Assembly: GCF_004114795.1 (NCBI RefSeq) | Contig: NZ_CP035311.1 | Coordinates: 1,550,001 to 1,614,000, forward strand | Direction of reading: 5' to 3' | DNA: 64,000 nt | Source: Janthinobacterium sp. 17J80-10 | Lineage (GTDB): Bacteria; Pseudomonadota; Gammaproteobacteria; Burkholderiales; Burkholderiaceae_D | Shown: piece after piece, positions 1-7,953 of the stretch | Layout of the letters: each line of letters opens with the position of its first letter | Position numbering within the stretch: position 1 is the first letter of the stretch | Translations under genes and position numbers: made by a program | The notes under the pieces: generated by a model | Database searches by the model: none | Seen by the model: the letters and a program-made list of their open reading frames with translations, nothing else | Told to the model about the DNA's origin: nothing

Positions 1-583
1 CATCAACCGCACCGCTTGCCAGTGCGGCGGTGCCGGGCTTGACGTCCATGTTGACCAGCTTGAAATCAGTCGGCTTAAGCCGGTTATCCTCGAGAAGATG
101 GCGAAATCCGAGTTCCCAGGGACGCCCGCGGTGCACGCTGATGCGCTTGCCTTTCAGGTCGTGGATCGACTTTGCGGTGGAGCTTGTGGGGACCAGCAAA
201 AACTGGTCGGAACCTTGTCCTGCCGGCACCACCACGTGGGTACGCACATTGCCGGCGTTCAGGATCACCGAAGGCAGGTCGCCGTAGCTGGCAAAATCGA
301 TGCGGCCGCCGGCGAAAGCTTCATTGATGGTGGCGCCGGTGTCGCCAGTCACCGGGAACCATTCCAGCCTGACGCCGCGCTTTTTCAATTCCTGCTCCAG
401 CCAGCCGTCCAGTTGCACCCGGTAGGCGACGCCGTTCAGGGCCGTCTTGCCAGCCTCGGCAAAGGCAGTGGTGGCGATGCGCACGACTTCGGGCTGCTGC
501 GACCAGGCTGGCCCTGCTGCACATAGCAGCAGGGCCAGCTTCAGGGCAGCGCCGGCGTGTTTGAAAATGCCAGCACCCGCCAT
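1..583 (-). CDS. Sulfonate-type ABC substrate-binding protein, C-terminus beyond window
   Basis: Periplasmic binding protein of the SsuA/NMT1-like class. The ATG at 583-581 overlaps the TGA of the upstream DszB-like gene (TGATG), so the two are translationally coupled. The first 30 or so residues form a signal peptide ending near AWSQ. About 194 residues are visible before the window edge. Three local features are shared with the binding proteins at 5649-6740 and 18938-20083: the phrase INEAF in the N-terminal lobe, SYGDLPSVI, and HRGRPWE. This makes the three paralogs. Probable ligand is an organosulfonate or related sulfur compound; the ligand cannot be read from sequence. The gene is open at position 1, so its length and end are unknown. 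Confidence 0.85.
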   Translation of the reverse strand, partial: MAGAGIFKHAGAALKLALLLCAAGPAWSQQPEVVRIATTAFAEAGKTALNGVAYRVQLDGWLEQELKKRGVRLEWFPVTGDTGATINEAFAGGRIDFASYGDLPSVILNAGNVRTHVVVPAGQGSDQFLLVPTSSTAKSIHDLKGKRISVHRGRPWELGFRHLLEDNRLKPTDFKLVNMDVKPGTAALASGAVD

Positions 584-1632
584 CACGCCGCCTGTTTCAG
601 CAGGGCTTGGGCGGCTTCGAATGGTCGTGCATCGATCCAGCTGCGCACGTCCACCGGGTTCGGCAGGAATTTCCAACGATACAGGAAGTCGCTGAAATCC
701 TGCAGGCCGGCAATCGAGGTTTCCGACAGATCGGTGCGCAAGCGCAAGTGGGCATCGTCGCCGTAGGCTTTGGTGACCCAGAATTCGCTGGTATTGCTTT
801 CGCGTGCCAGGAAACGGCGCGTTTCGTCCGGATGGGTGTGGGCCCAGGCTTCGGCGCGCAACACCTGGTCGACAATGCGCACAGCCGAATCGAAATGCTG
901 GTCGAGCAGGTTCAGGTCGACTGTCAGGGTACGAGGCGTGCCATTGTTGGCGCGGATCAGCGGCTCGGGGTGGATGCCGGTATCGATCACGGTATGCAGG
1001 CCGAACTGATTGGCTGCATGGGCGGCGTGTGCGCCTTTCAGGAAGATCGCATCGACTTCGCCACGCAGCAGGCCGACCAGCTCGGAATTCTGGCCGGCGC
1101 GACGGCCGCTGAACACATTGACGCCGGCGACCCGTTCGGCCGGCGCATCGCTCTGGCCGGCATCGATCACGTAATCGACCAGTTCGACATCGGCCACGCT
1201 CAGGCCGTCGAGCTTCAAGGCGTTTTCCAGGCCGCGGATGGCCTGGGCGCGGGAAAAGTCGATTTGCGCGTTGACCCATTTCGGCAAGCCGAAGCGGCGG
1301 CCCTTGAGGTCGCGCACGGTGTTGATGCCGCTGTCGGGCAGGGTCAGGATGCGTTGGGTTTCGTCGGCCCAGGACAGGCCGAGCACGCGCGTTTCGCGGC
1401 CGATCGAGCGGGCCCAGATCGCCGGGATGTTGCCGCCATGGCGCACCGAGTTTTGCAGCGTATGATCGAAGTGCGATTCGCGAACGGCCTTGTCATTGGA
1501 CTCGCGCAGCGAAGCGATGTTGGTGGATTGCGCGCGGAAGGCATCTTCCAGCCAGCCTTTTTGAACAGCGATGCCAAGGCCGGTCGGCACCGGGCAACGG
1601 GTATACCAAAGCGTGTCGAGTGCATTGCTCAT
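583..1632 (-). CDS. DszB-like desulfinase family protein (paralog 1)
   Basis: 349 residues with the type II periplasmic-binding-protein fold but no signal peptide, so probably cytoplasmic. The N-terminus reads YTRCPVP, matching the segment around the catalytic Cys27 of 2'-hydroxybiphenyl-2-sulfinate desulfinase (DszB). His54 and Arg64, followed by HGG, align without gaps to DszB His60, Arg70 and GG. DszB hydrolyses an aromatic sulfinate to a phenol and sulfite; the substrate here is unknown. The later segment GEVDAIFLKG also fits DszB (GDVDALY). The gene has its own sigma-54 promoter 75 bases upstream and is coupled to a binding-protein gene. Annotation pipelines would probably call it an ABC substrate-binding protein; the conserved triad and absent leader argue for an enzyme. 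Confidence 0.8.
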   Translation of the reverse strand: MSNALDTLWYTRCPVPTGLGIAVQKGWLEDAFRAQSTNIASLRESNDKAVRESHFDHTLQNSVRHGGNIPAIWARSIGRETRVLGLSWADETQRILTLPDSGINTVRDLKGRRFGLPKWVNAQIDFSRAQAIRGLENALKLDGLSVADVELVDYVIDAGQSDAPAERVAGVNVFSGRRAGQNSELVGLLRGEVDAIFLKGAHAAHAANQFGLHTVIDTGIHPEPLIRANNGTPRTLTVDLNLLDQHFDSAVRIVDQVLRAEAWAHTHPDETRRFLARESNTSEFWVTKAYGDDAHLRLRTDLSETSIAGLQDFSDFLYRWKFLPNPVDVRSWIDARPFEAAQALLKQAA

Positions 1633-1718
1633 TACATTCTCCAGAAATTGAGGGCGTTAATAGGTGGAAAAACGGCATTCGCCAGTCATTTGGCAGTAGA
1701 CGCGTCGGACATGCTGTT

Positions 1719-1733
1719 GCAAGAGCGATGCCA
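1719..1733 (-). promoter_or_regulatory. Sigma-54 promoter for DszB-like paralog 1
   Basis: On the minus strand TGGCAT-CGCTC-TTGC, a near-consensus -24/-12 element with GG and GC ten bases apart. Predicted transcription start is near 1707, leaving a leader of about 75 bases before the ATG at 1632. It lets the DszB-like and binding-protein pair be expressed separately from the preceding transporter genes. Confidence 0.75.
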
Positions 1734-1798
1734 GAGCTATGCGCGGATTTTTGCCAGAAACTGGCGTTGACAACGCTGCGCGAGCGACCGGTTTGTTG

Positions 1799-1826
1799 AT
1801 ATGCCAGCAGCGGGCTGCTGGCATAT
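1799..1826. terminator. 12-bp inverted repeat after the ATPase gene
   Basis: ATATGCCAGCAG, a four-base CGGG loop, then the exact complement. It lies between the stop of the ATPase gene (1851) and the sigma-54 promoter at 1719-1733. There is no T-run, so it is a weak intrinsic terminator candidate or an RNA stabiliser. Confidence 0.5.
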
Positions 1827-1850
1827 GCGCAAGTTGCCCTTGCGTGCGGC

Positions 1851-2744
1851 CTAGAGCGCAATACGGCTGGCCCAGTCATCGGCATTCCATCGGCCGATCG
1901 CGGCGGGGGCAGGCAGTGGCGCGTCGCCATCCACGAGTTCGACGAAATCCGCATGCAAGCCGTCGCGGATGGCGACAAATTCGGCCTGGCCGCGCTGGCG
2001 CGGGTGGGCCAGCGGTACCGTCTGAATGCGGCGAATACGGCCGGGCCGTGCATCCAGGACGACGATGCGGTCGGCCAGATAGGCCGCCTCCTCGATGTCA
2101 TGGGTCACCATCAGCATCGTGATGCCTTCATCCTGCCACAGGCGGCGCAACTCCTGCTGCATGCGCAACCGGGTCAGCGCATCAAGCGCGCCCAGCGGCT
2201 CATCCAGCAGCAACACATCCGGTCGTCCCACCAGCGCCCGCGCAATCGCGGCGCGCTGCGACATGCCACCGGAAAGCTGGTGCGGGTAGGCATCGGCAAA
2301 GCCGTCCAGACCGACACGGGAAATTTCCGCGGCAACACGTTCGCGCCTTTGCGCCGCCGGCACATCCGTATTGGTGAACGCCAGGCTGACGTTCTGTTCG
2401 ACTGTCAGCCAGGGAAACAGCCGGTGATCCTGGAACACCAGGCCGCGACGCAGGTCGGTGCCGTGGATCGCCGCGTCGTCGTGCAGGAGCTGGCCTTCAT
2501 ATTCGGTGTCCAGCCCGGCCAGCAAGCGCAGGAGGGTGGATTTGCCGCAGCCGGAGGCGCCGACGATGGCCACGAACTCCCCTGGCTCTACGCGAAAGCT
2601 GATGTCGTCCAGCACTTTCAGCTGCTCGCCCTTCAGTTGAAACGATTTGCTGACATGGTTGATCACCAGGCCGCCGGAAGCGCGCCGGGCGCTGGCCTGA
2701 GAGGCAGACTGATTCAGTATCGCGGCGGGTATGGGGGCATTCAT
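1851..2744 (-). CDS. ssuB: SsuB-type ABC transporter ATPase
   Basis: 297-residue cytoplasmic ATP-binding subunit of a sulfonate/taurine/nitrate-class importer. Walker A GASGCGKST is at residues 62-70, the Q-loop reads FQDHRLFPW, the signature LSGGMSQ is at 157-163, Walker B VLLLDEP at 177-183, and the H-loop is MVTHD with His at 215. All catalytic residues are present. The start overlaps the stop of the MFS gene as ATGA, so the two are coupled. It would energise the permeases at 3993-4760 and 4793-5632 with the binding protein at 5649-6740. The symbol denotes the family; the true substrate may not be an alkanesulfonate. Confidence 0.9.
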   Translation of the reverse strand: MNAPIPAAILNQSASQASARRASGGLVINHVSKSFQLKGEQLKVLDDISFRVEPGEFVAIVGASGCGKSTLLRLLAGLDTEYEGQLLHDDAAIHGTDLRRGLVFQDHRLFPWLTVEQNVSLAFTNTDVPAAQRRERVAAEISRVGLDGFADAYPHQLSGGMSQRAAIARALVGRPDVLLLDEPLGALDALTRLRMQQELRRLWQDEGITMLMVTHDIEEAAYLADRIVVLDARPGRIRRIQTVPLAHPRQRGQAEFVAIRDGLHADFVELVDGDAPLPAPAAIGRWNADDWASRIAL

Positions 2745-3988
2745 CGTGTTACTTCTCCTTGTGGGGGTGCCAGCGCGTCCAGCGCAACCGGGGGACGGGT
2801 GGCAAGCGCATCGCGTCGGTCGCTGCGCTGCCCATGAAAATAAAACCAGGCGGCCAACCAGGGGGCCAGCCAGATCAGGAAAACCTGGCGCAATCCGATC
2901 ACGTCGGCCAGGTGGCCGGCGGCCAGCGCACCGATGGTCCCGCCGGCCATGCCGAACAGGGTCAGGTGCGAGGAAATCTTGGCCTTGTCGACAGGCGCAT
3001 GCGCGATGCGGTCAGTGTTGACCAGGCTGTTGACCCCCAATCCCAGACCGAGGAGGGCGGCGGCAAATAGATAGGTGGCGCTGGTCGGAAACAGACCAAA
3101 CAACAGCAGCGACAGCATGATGGCAAGGTGGGCCAAGGCGTAATAGCGGTCGCGGTGCCTGCTCTGCAACACGGCCTTGCCAAGCAGTAGCAGCACCGCA
3201 ACAAAGCCCAACCCCTGCGTGGCCATCAGCCAAACTGCATGTTCCTGCGGCCAGCGCAACACGCGGATCGCCAGCAGGATCGAAAATACGCCGACGCTCG
3301 ATGCGGTGAAGCTTGCTAGGATCTCGAACAGATAGGTGATGCGCACGGCCGGCAGTTGCAGCAGTTCGCGCCAGCTGCTGGCGTGGATCTGACCGCCTAC
3401 GGTCTTTCTGCTGCCGGTAGAGCTCGGCAGGATTTGCCAGCCCAGCACGGCGAGGATGGTAAACATGAGCGCCGAGACGACAAAGCCGGCTTGCAGGCCC
3501 AGATGAGCGATCAGGTAATTGCCGCTCAGGGGGCCGAGGAACTGAATGCCCAGCATCAGCGTGCCCTTGTACCAGCCAGCCTTGCCCTGGCCGAGTTCAG
3601 GCAGGCGCACCAGGAAAACGGTGCTCATCGCGACAACGCGTAGCGAGATGCACAGCCCCACCAGGAACATGATCAATGCCACCCATTGCCAGTGTGGCAA
3701 CCATGGCAGGATGCAGAATATGGCTGCCAATGTCAGGCTGACGCCTGCGTACAGATATTTCGGATTGCCGCGCGAGAGGATATAGCCGGCCGGCAGCGTG
3801 CCCAGCGCCATGGCAAAAGTCTCGGCGCTGCTGATGGTCGCCAGTTGCAGGTTGCTGACGTTCAGATGCAGCCCGAGCAGGGTGGCGAGCACCTTGTTCA
3901 TGCCGATGGTCAGGCCTGACACCAGGGTCAGGCCGACGAAGCCGATCAGGAAATTCCGTATCTCGGCGGGTGTGCGTAGCAGGCTCAT
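2741..3988 (-). CDS. MFS transporter inside the sulfonate operon
   Basis: About 415 residues with 11-12 hydrophobic helices and a central polar loop after helix 6, typical of the major facilitator superfamily. The ATG at 3988 (protein start MSLLRTPAE) is preferred over the upstream in-frame ATG at 4045 because that one lies inside the permease gene and its extension is not membrane-like. The gene begins four bases after the permease stop and ends in an ATGA overlap with the ATPase gene, so it is embedded between subunits of one ABC importer. It may export a reaction product or be a second uptake route; direction cannot be read from sequence. Confidence 0.8.
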   Translation of the reverse strand: MSLLRTPAEIRNFLIGFVGLTLVSGLTIGMNKVLATLLGLHLNVSNLQLATISSAETFAMALGTLPAGYILSRGNPKYLYAGVSLTLAAIFCILPWLPHWQWVALIMFLVGLCISLRVVAMSTVFLVRLPELGQGKAGWYKGTLMLGIQFLGPLSGNYLIAHLGLQAGFVVSALMFTILAVLGWQILPSSTGSRKTVGGQIHASSWRELLQLPAVRITYLFEILASFTASSVGVFSILLAIRVLRWPQEHAVWLMATQGLGFVAVLLLLGKAVLQSRHRDRYYALAHLAIMLSLLLFGLFPTSATYLFAAALLGLGLGVNSLVNTDRIAHAPVDKAKISSHLTLFGMAGGTIGALAAGHLADVIGLRQVFLIWLAPWLAAWFYFHGQRSDRRDALATRPPVALDALAPPQGEVTR

Positions 3989-3992
3989 CGCG

Positions 3993-4760
3993 TCACTGGC
4001 TGCTCTGGCCACGCACCACAAGCCGTGCGAGCCGGTTGAAGGCAATGTTCATGGCTTGTGCCGACAGTGCAATGACCAGCACAGCCAGCAGCACCACGTC
4101 CATGCGGCCGGCCACTTCGCCATTCAGCAGCAGCGAGCCAATGCCGGGACCGGCGGAAAACAGCAGCTCTCCGCCCATGCATGACAACCAGGCGAATGCC
4201 AGCGCGTGCGTGATGCCGGTGACGATCGATGGCATTGCCGCCGGCAGCAGCACGCGCAGGAATGTCTGCGTGCGCGACAGTGTCAGGATACTGCCGACCT
4301 CGCGGTAGCGCTGTTCGACGTGGCGGATGCCTTCGCAGGTATTCAGCACGGTCGGGTAAAACGAGGCGATGACAATGACCAGCAGCTTGGCTGGATCGCC
4401 ATTGCCAACCCATAAACCCAGCAGCGGTATCAGGCCAAGCAGAGGGACCTGGCGGATACTGTGGAAAAGCGGACCGATCAGGCGCTCGGCAATGCGTGAC
4501 TGCGCCATCAGTGTGCCAACCGCGATGCCGATGCTGGCGCCGATGCCCAGGCCGGCGAGAGTGCGCGACAGGCTGGCGCGCAGGTGCAGCCACAACTCGC
4601 CCGAGCCGATCATCTGCAGCAGGCTATGCCATAAATCCGTCAATGAGACGAATACATAGGCTGCATGGGCGCCCTGGCGCGAGCCCCATTCCCAGGCCGC
4701 GAGCAGCAATGCCGGCAGCAACAGGCCTTTTATAACAGCGATGAATCGTGATTTTTTCAT
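3993..4760 (-). CDS. ssuC: SsuC-type ABC permease
   Basis: 255-residue inner-membrane permease of a sulfonate-class ABC importer with about six helices. The start is set at the ATG at 4760 (MKKSRFIAV), which directly precedes a membrane segment; the longer in-frame extension to 5078 overlaps the neighbouring permease and looks like out-of-frame coding sequence. The cytoplasmic EAA loop (EVGSILTLS followed by RVLLPAAMPS), which contacts the ATPase, is clear. It pairs with the permease at 4793-5632, so the importer probably has a heterodimeric membrane domain. Confidence 0.88.
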   Translation of the reverse strand: MKKSRFIAVIKGLLLPALLLAAWEWGSRQGAHAAYVFVSLTDLWHSLLQMIGSGELWLHLRASLSRTLAGLGIGASIGIAVGTLMAQSRIAERLIGPLFHSIRQVPLLGLIPLLGLWVGNGDPAKLLVIVIASFYPTVLNTCEGIRHVEQRYREVGSILTLSRTQTFLRVLLPAAMPSIVTGITHALAFAWLSCMGGELLFSAGPGIGSLLLNGEVAGRMDVVLLAVLVIALSAQAMNIAFNRLARLVVRGQSSQ

Positions 4761-4792
4761 GACTATTTTTGCAATTAAAAATTCAATAACAT

Positions 4793-5632
4793 TCAATGGC
4801 GCTTCCAGCGCATCAGATACGATTCGAGCAAGCGAAAGCCGCGGTCCAGAGAAAAGCCGATCAAGCCGGTAATCACCACGCCGACCATGACGATATCGAG
4901 GCGAAACATCTGCCGTCCCATTTCCATCATCTGGCCCAGGCCGCTGTCGGCCGCCAGCAATTCGGCGCCGACCAGCACCATCCACGACCGTGAAAGGGCA
5001 AGCCGCACGCCGGTCAGTGCGGCGGGGACAATCGCCGGCAAGACGATCCTGCGCACAACCTGGCCGCGCGTGAAGCAATAGACTTCACCTACTTCGAACA
5101 GGCGCACCGACAGGCTGCGGATTGCGTCATGTACCGTCAGCGCGACGACAAAAAAGGTGGCCTTGACGACGATGAATACTTTAAAGCTTTCCCCGATGCC
5201 GAAGAGCAGGATGAACAGCGGAATCAGCGCAACCGTGGGCAACTGGCGCAGGACGTTGAACAGCGGGTCGACATAGCTGCGCAAGGCGGAGGACAGGCCC
5301 AACAGGATGCCGAAGGCAAGCCCCGACAGGCAGCCCAGGCCAAAGCCGGCGAACAGCCGATAGAGGCTGACGCTGAGGTGGTCCAGCAGGTCGCCGCTTT
5401 GCGCAAGTTCGAGCGCGGATTGCGCAACCTGCAGTGGCGACACCAGGATTTGCTCCGGCATCCACTCCAGGCGGGTTGCGAGGGACCAGAGCAGCAGCAA
5501 TAAAAATGGCGAGGTCCAGGCTGACCATGGCGCGGCCAGCCAGCGCTCTGCCAGGCTGGTGCGGGGTCTTGCCGCTCCCGGCGCGATGGCGGATGGAAGC
5601 AAAGCTTGATTTGATGTAATTGCAGAACTCAT
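4793..5632 (-). CDS. SsuC-type ABC permease
   Basis: 279-residue inner-membrane permease with an EAA loop reading EVGEVYCFTRG then RRIVLPAIVP. A proline/alanine-rich N-terminal tail of about 35 residues precedes the first helix. It lies 32 bases before the second permease and 16 bases after the binding-protein gene in the same minus-strand operon. It resembles the permease at 12696-13454 more than its own operon partner (shared phrases such as PLFILLFGIGE and GQMMEMGRQMFR), which suggests that the two transport systems arose by duplication of a permease pair. Confidence 0.88.
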   Translation of the reverse strand: MSSAITSNQALLPSAIAPGAARPRTSLAERWLAAPWSAWTSPFLLLLLWSLATRLEWMPEQILVSPLQVAQSALELAQSGDLLDHLSVSLYRLFAGFGLGCLSGLAFGILLGLSSALRSYVDPLFNVLRQLPTVALIPLFILLFGIGESFKVFIVVKATFFVVALTVHDAIRSLSVRLFEVGEVYCFTRGQVVRRIVLPAIVPAALTGVRLALSRSWMVLVGAELLAADSGLGQMMEMGRQMFRLDIVMVGVVITGLIGFSLDRGFRLLESYLMRWKRH

Positions 5633-5648
5633 GAGCTTGGCGCCAGGA

Positions 5649-6740
5649 TCAGGGTGTCCAGAAATTCTGGAGTTTCAGCTGTGTCAATGCTTGCTCGACA
5701 AACTGCGGCGCGAATAATTCATCGACTGCAACCGCCTTGTTGATCAAACGGGATTCTTTCGCATAGCCGGCCACGGCAGCGTAGTGGCTGCGCAAGGCCG
5801 GTGAAAACAGTGGCGCCCAGCGGGCTTTCCACTGCGCATGATCGTCCGCCAGCTCACGGCGCACGACACTTTCCAGTTGCCCTGATTCGGTTTCATGGCG
5901 GATGAATGCTTCCTTGCCGCTGTCGACTGAGGCGTTCTGGTGAACGCGTACGTAGGCGGTTGCCACCAATTGTGCCAGCTGCGGATATTTTTTCAGGAAG
6001 CCACTGTCACCCCAGAGTTCGGCACGCATTTTCCAGTCGTGTGGCGGTTTCTTGCTGGACCAGATGATTTTCCCAACCTGCTTGTCTTCCAGCAGGAAGG
6101 CATCACTCAAGGTGAAGAATGCATCCGCGCCCCCAGTGGCAACCGCTGCGGCGCCGGCCTGGGGATTCAGATTGAGAATCTTGACGTCCGACAGACGCAT
6201 GCCATTGGCCGCCAGGAGTCGCGAGAAGGGATATTCCCAGGGGCGGCCGCGATGCAGTGCAATTTTCTTGCCCTTCAAGTCCTTGATCGATTGTGCCGTG
6301 GAGTTCGCCGGTACGACCAGGTAGGTGTTGTTCAGGCTGCCGCCCGGCACGACCAGTTGTGTGCGCAGGCCGGACGCATTGGCGATCACCGACGGCAGAT
6401 CGCCGTACTGCGCAAAGTCGATCGATTTGTTGGCGAACGCTTCATTGACTTGTGCGGCGACCGAGTTGGTGGTGACAGGCACCCACTCGAGCTTGACGCC
6501 CAGCTTGCCAAGCTCGGTTTCCAGCCAGCGCTGTTCGACTACCAGCGCCGACGAACCTGAGAACAGGGTTTTCCCCGACGTTGCATTGCGCGCGACTGCG
6601 GCGATGCGAACCGATTCCGGCAGCCCGCCATTGGCCGCGTGAACGCTGCCTGCCAGAGGCAGCATCGATATGAGCGCGATGCATGCGAGGAAACCGGCGG
6701 CGCGTCGGCGCCTTGCGGAAAATGTTGTAGATGCAGACAT
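5649..6740 (-). CDS. Sulfonate-type ABC substrate-binding protein
   Basis: 363 residues from the ATG at 6740, chosen because AGGAAAA precedes it and a signal peptide starts there (four arginines, hydrophobic core, cleavage near VHA-AN). Periplasmic binding protein of the SsuA/NMT1 class with the local signatures SYGDLPSVI-like (QYGDLPSVI), HRGRPWE and LNLNPQAG. It is probably the receptor for the two permeases that follow. The C-terminal helix ends in LKLQNFWTP, similar to the DLGIENYWKP of the paralog at 18938-20083. Confidence 0.9.
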   Translation of the reverse strand: MSASTTFSARRRRAAGFLACIALISMLPLAGSVHAANGGLPESVRIAAVARNATSGKTLFSGSSALVVEQRWLETELGKLGVKLEWVPVTTNSVAAQVNEAFANKSIDFAQYGDLPSVIANASGLRTQLVVPGGSLNNTYLVVPANSTAQSIKDLKGKKIALHRGRPWEYPFSRLLAANGMRLSDVKILNLNPQAGAAAVATGGADAFFTLSDAFLLEDKQVGKIIWSSKKPPHDWKMRAELWGDSGFLKKYPQLAQLVATAYVRVHQNASVDSGKEAFIRHETESGQLESVVRRELADDHAQWKARWAPLFSPALRSHYAAVAGYAKESRLINKAVAVDELFAPQFVEQALTQLKLQNFWTP

Positions 6741-6798
6741 GATAATTTTTCCTGTGAATACGAGAAGCCGCCGATACGCGCCGCGCAAACTTGCTTGC

Positions 6799-7542
6799 TT
6801 ATAGATCTGTTGCCGGCAACAACGAAAGTGAGCGCGCTTTTTCAACCAGGCCGCTCATCTTCCACTGCTGCAGCAACACGCCGGGTCCGAAATCGCGCGA
6901 GCCGCCAATGGCCTCGGCGGCGATCTGGATCGTCGCGCCTTCTTCCAGGATCAGGATGAATTCGGCCAGTTTTTCCAGTCCCTGTTTGCCCCAGACAGTG
7001 GAGCCGCCGTTAGCCTCCAGAATGGCAGTGGTATGCGGATTTTTTTCGATTTCGTCGAGAATGAAATCGACTTCGGCCTGGCGGCGATCGATGTAGATCG
7101 GAATTTCCCTGAACAACTGGTAACGCTGCACCGGCACATAGCGTACCGGCAGCGTGCGGTGGGTCTGCGCCCACGCGCCGAGCGAGGGTGAGTGCACGTG
7201 TGAGATCGAGGTGACATCAGGATGGGTGCGGAACAGTTTCAGATACCGGTTGCCCCCGCCATTGCTTTTGCCAGCGTACACCTGGCCGTCGAAGCCGATT
7301 ACTGACGCGACCGGCGGTTGCCCTTTTTTGAATGGCCCTGGATAGTTGACAATCACAATTTTATCTTCGCCAGGGATGCGCTCGACAAAGCCGACGGTGC
7401 CGTTGGCGGTGATGCTGCCGGTTTCGCGCAGCACGTCAAACGCGTGCTGGGCGGCCTGGCGGGTTTTTTCCGTAAACTCCAGAGCAGCCTTGCTCAGGGC
7501 TGGGCTGACTTGAGATTTGCTTGCTTCTGCTGTTTCAGACAT
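6799..7542 (-). CDS. Class II aldolase/adducin-like protein (paralog 1)
   Basis: 247 residues from the ATG at 7542, preceded by GGAGAG. The fold is that of zinc-dependent class II aldolases such as fuculose-phosphate aldolase. The metal-binding pair is present (HVH in ISHVHSP), but the third zinc ligand, the His of the usual NHG motif, is replaced: the segment reads EANGGSTVWG. The same change occurs in the other three copies in this window. Leading gene of the 7542-to-1851 operon, driven by a consensus sigma-54 promoter. Possible roles include handling an aldehyde or hydroxy-acid fragment left after C-S cleavage; the reaction is not known. Confidence 0.82.
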   Translation of the reverse strand: MSETAEASKSQVSPALSKAALEFTEKTRQAAQHAFDVLRETGSITANGTVGFVERIPGEDKIVIVNYPGPFKKGQPPVASVIGFDGQVYAGKSNGGGNRYLKLFRTHPDVTSISHVHSPSLGAWAQTHRTLPVRYVPVQRYQLFREIPIYIDRRQAEVDFILDEIEKNPHTTAILEANGGSTVWGKQGLEKLAEFILILEEGATIQIAAEAIGGSRDFGPGVLLQQWKMSGLVEKARSLSLLPATDL

Positions 7543-7604
7543 TGTGCTCTCCGTTGGTGGATAGGACGGGAAATAAATTCTCTTTGCTTTTTTAAGCAGT
7601 CGAC

Positions 7605-7614
7605 GTGACGTCAC
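7605..7614. promoter_or_regulatory. Palindrome GTGACGTCAC at predicted transcription start
   Basis: A perfect 10-bp palindrome placed over the transcription start expected from the sigma-54 promoter at 7621-7636. It could be an operator for a repressor or chance; no second copy was noticed. Confidence 0.3.
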
Positions 7615-7620
7615 TCATTC

Positions 7621-7636
7621 TGCAAGTGGTGTGCCA
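7621..7636 (-). promoter_or_regulatory. Sigma-54 promoter for the 7542-1851 operon
   Basis: Minus strand TGGCAC-ACCAC-TTGCA, a full match to the -24/-12 consensus. Start of transcription is expected near 7609, giving a leader of about 67 bases. It is divergent from the promoter at 7883-7897. Confidence 0.85.
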
Positions 7637-7678
7637 GCAGCAAGAATAGGGAACAGGAGCAGCGCAAACCATTGCAGG

Positions 7679-7694
7679 TGCTGGCTTTCAAGCA
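7679..7694. promoter_or_regulatory. Candidate activator site TGCT-N8-AGCA
   Basis: TGCTGGCTTTCAAGCA. Same palindromic frame as the sites at 12567, 15272, 25972, 33552 and 52596. It lies 43 bases upstream of the minus-strand sigma-54 promoter and about 190 bases upstream of the plus-strand one, so it could serve both. Confidence 0.5.
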
Positions 7695-7882
7695 CTGGAG
7701 CTAGCGCAGGTTGAAACACCGTGTGTTGAATTGGCAGCAGTTCGTGTTGCATTGTTGTTGCTTCCCAAGCAGGTGCGTAAGGCCGCGGTGCGGCTTTGCG
7801 CGCAACAAGTGCCGACCAAAGTCGCGGGACATGCAGGGCTGGCGCTGAAACAGCGCATATTCTTATGCGCTTTTTTACTGAC

Positions 7883-7897
7883 GGGCATAAATCCTGC
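7883..7897 (+). promoter_or_regulatory. Sigma-54 promoter for the ABC exporter
   Basis: GGGCAT-AAATC-CTGC, close to the promoter at 46278 (TGGCAT-GAATC-CTGC) with one changed base in the -24 box. Predicted start near 7909, about 45 bases before the ATG at 7954. The rest of the 7637-7953 gap shows no convincing gene. Confidence 0.55.
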
Positions 7898-7953
7898 TGA
7901 TTAAGTGGGCGCCTTGCGCGTCCCGGAATCAATTTCACTTCTAATATCCATCC

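Noticed and set aside
583-1632. Calling the seven DszB-like proteins ABC transporter binding proteins
   Set aside because: They lack signal peptides and share the desulfinase Cys/His/Arg pattern, while true binding proteins with signal peptides are encoded separately next to two of them (at 1-583 and 18938-20083).
607-1770. 387-residue open frame on the plus strand
   Set aside because: Antisense to DszB-like paralog 1, which has paralogs throughout the window; the plus-strand product has none.
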